NCBI GenBank assembly: GCA_902797065.1
Contig: CADBRK010000176.1
Span: 1 to 6,252 of the forward strand
DNA: 6,252 nucleotides
Direction: 5' to 3'
DNA from: an uncultured Ruminococcus sp.
GTDB taxonomy: Bacteria; Bacillota; Clostridia; Oscillospirales; Acutalibacteraceae
Each line of letters starts with the position of its first letter. Within the stretch, counting starts at the first letter, position 1. The notes beneath the pieces are model-generated. The model had not been told where the DNA came from, did no database searches, and worked only from the letters and a program-made list of their open reading frames with translations. The position numbers and the translations under genes were made by a program. Below are positions 5,013 to 6,252 of the stretch, one piece after another.

Positions 5013-6098
5013 TTAGTACTTAACAGGATTGGCCGTCAGATACTTCTTGACCATAAGCGCTACCTTGAACACGATAGCGTCCTCAAATTCTCTGAGGTCG
5101 AGTCCCGTAAGCTTCTTGCTTTTTTCAAGTCTGTACACGAGGGTATTTCTGTGTACATACAGTTTTCTTGATGTTTCGGAAACATTCAGGTTATTCTCGA
5201 AGAACTTCTGTATCGTGAACAGTGTTTCCTGATCGAGCGATTCGATAGAGCCTTTCTTGAATACCTCGTTGAGGAACATCTCGCAAAGCGTTGTCGGAAG
5301 CTGATAAACAAGTCTTGCAATACCAAGATTATCATAGCTTGCGATCGTGCGCTCCGTGTCGAATACCTTTCCTACTTCAAGCGCTACCTGAGCTTCCTTG
5401 AAGGAATGCGCAAGTTCCTTAACGCCTACAACGGCAGTACCTATACCTACAACGCAGTGAGTATAGAATTCGCTTGAAAGTGTATCTACGATCGAGCTTG
5501 CGAGCTTCTCAAGGTCTTTTGAGTCGATACCTGCCTTTACCTCTTTGACAAGCGCAATATCGTTTTCATTGATGTTGATAACGAAATCCTTCGACTTGTC
5601 CGGGAAGAGGTTCTGAATAACATCGTATGCCGATACGTCGGTCTTTGACGTGATCTTGATAAGCATACATACTCTTGTGACCTCGGAGCTGAATCTCAGC
5701 TCTCTTGCCTTGAGATAAATATCTCCGGGCAGTATATTGTCGAGAATAACATTCTTGATAAAATTTCCTCTGTCATATTTTTCATCATAATACTGCTTGA
5801 TGCTGCTGAGCGATACCGCCAGAAGCTGCGCATACTTCTGGGCAATGTCGTCGCTGCCCTGTACAAATACGGCATACTCAGAGCGTGAGTTTGTACCGAA
5901 CGCTTTGAATGTATGACCGTTGATAACAAACGGAGCTGAAGATCCGAGCGTCTCCGAAGTAATGCTGTCGTTTACCTCGCCGATCCTTCCAAGCTCGCTG
6001 CAAGCGATAACGACCGAAGTTTCGTCAATAACTCCGATAGTTCTGTCGATAGCGTCTCTCATCTGATGAATAACACCCTGAAACAGTCTGTTTGACAT
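5013..6098 (-). CDS. CdaR/PucR-family transcriptional regulator
   Basis: The 361-residue protein has the CdaR-type layout. The N terminus (1-100) resembles the putative sugar-diacid recognition domain, with VIDETSVVIACSELGRIGEVND (23-44) matching the family's pattern of an aspartate strand, then an IAS-like and RIG motif. The central part (about 138-260) fits the degenerate GGDEF-like domain of CdaR proteins (HSFKEAQVALEVG, 231-243). The C-terminal helix-turn-helix of the PucR type spans about 292-353, with NLNVSETSRKLYVHRNTLVYRL (303-324) as the conserved core. It should bind DNA in the cytoplasm in response to a small ligand; E. coli CdaR responds to glycerate from sugar diacids, but the ligand here cannot be read. 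AGAGGG lies 8 bases before the ATG. It precedes ftsE on the same strand but is separated by a terminator-like hairpin, so it may regulate itself, ftsEX, or unlinked genes. Confidence 0.9.
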   Translation of the reverse strand: MSNRLFQGVIHQMRDAIDRTIGVIDETSVVIACSELGRIGEVNDSITSETLGSSAPFVINGHTFKAFGTNSRSEYAVFVQGSDDIAQKYAQLLAVSLSSIKQYYDEKYDRGNFIKNVILDNILPGDIYLKARELRFSSEVTRVCMLIKITSKTDVSAYDVIQNLFPDKSKDFVININENDIALVKEVKAGIDSKDLEKLASSIVDTLSSEFYTHCVVGIGTAVVGVKELAHSFKEAQVALEVGKVFDTERTIASYDNLGIARLVYQLPTTLCEMFLNEVFKKGSIESLDQETLFTIQKFFENNLNVSETSRKLYVHRNTLVYRLEKSKKLTGLDLREFEDAIVFKVALMVKKYLTANPVKY

Positions 6099-6173
6099 AA
6101 GTTAATCCCTCTTTTTCTCAAAATTTAATATAGAAAACGTCTGCAAATTTATGATGTAGCCAATGGTTTCAAT

Positions 6174-6227
6174 ATTGTAATAAACAATGTGCAAAACAAC
6201 CTATTATTGTATTTAATAATACACAAT
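6174..6227 (-). repeat. Two related imperfect palindromes upstream of the regulator
   Basis: The minus strand has ATTGTGTATTATTAAATACAAT (6227-6206) and ATTGTTTATTACAAT (6188-6174). Both share ATTGT, TATTA and a closing ACAAT, and both are near-palindromes. The first overlaps the candidate -10 box. They could be autoregulatory operators, but the region is very AT-rich, so chance similarity is possible. Confidence 0.4.
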
Positions 6228-6244
6228 TTTGAAATAAAATGCAA
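6216..6244 (-). promoter_or_regulatory. Candidate promoter of the regulator gene
   Basis: The minus strand reads TTGCAT (6244-6239), a 17-base spacer, then TATTAT (6221-6216). The -10 box matches five of six consensus bases but the -35 box only three, so support is moderate. It would give a leader of roughly 110 bases. Other weak boxes could be drawn in this AT-rich stretch. Confidence 0.35.
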
Positions 6245-6252
6245 CAGTTTCA

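Overview
The window reads as core chromosome from a low-to-moderate GC Gram-positive bacterium, probably a clostridial Firmicute of the Ruminococcus/Oscillospiraceae kind. This rests on strong AGGAGG-type ribosome binding sites, a near-perfect sigma-A promoter, an ftsE-ftsX pair followed by a secreted coiled-coil M23 hydrolase and an S41-type protein, and Asp/Glu/Tyr/Ser-rich linkers on the secreted proteins. The genus is a guess. No mobile element, CRISPR array, tRNA or rRNA is visible.

All six genes lie on the minus strand, so transcription runs from high to low coordinates. In that order: a CdaR/PucR-family regulator (6098-5013) behind an AT-rich leader with two imperfect palindromes; a 98-bp gap with a terminator-like hairpin; ftsE (4914-4096); ftsX (4099-3200); a secreted M23 peptidoglycan hydrolase with an N-terminal coiled coil (3210-1678, TTG start); a membrane-anchored S41-family protein (1643-417); a terminator-like hairpin; and the first 87 codons of greA (263-1), which has its own strong promoter.

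The four central genes look like one cell-wall unit. By analogy with FtsEX-EnvC, FtsEX-PcsB and FtsEX-CwlO, the FtsE ATPase and FtsX membrane protein should use ATP hydrolysis to control the coiled-coil hydrolase outside the membrane. The three genes are tightly coupled: a 4-bp ATGA overlap, then an 11-bp overlap. The M23 zinc and catalytic residues are all present, so this partner should cut peptidoglycan itself, unlike E. coli EnvC.

The most unusual object is the S41 protein. It keeps the fold landmarks of a C-terminal processing protease, but the catalytic Ser position is Gly, the catalytic Lys position is Asp, the Gly-Gly of the oxyanion-hole region is gone, and no PDZ domain fits. It also carries a 90-residue acidic tail. 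It looks like a pseudoprotease kept in the position where an active Ctp protease often sits, possibly acting as a scaffold or regulator for the FtsEX hydrolase.
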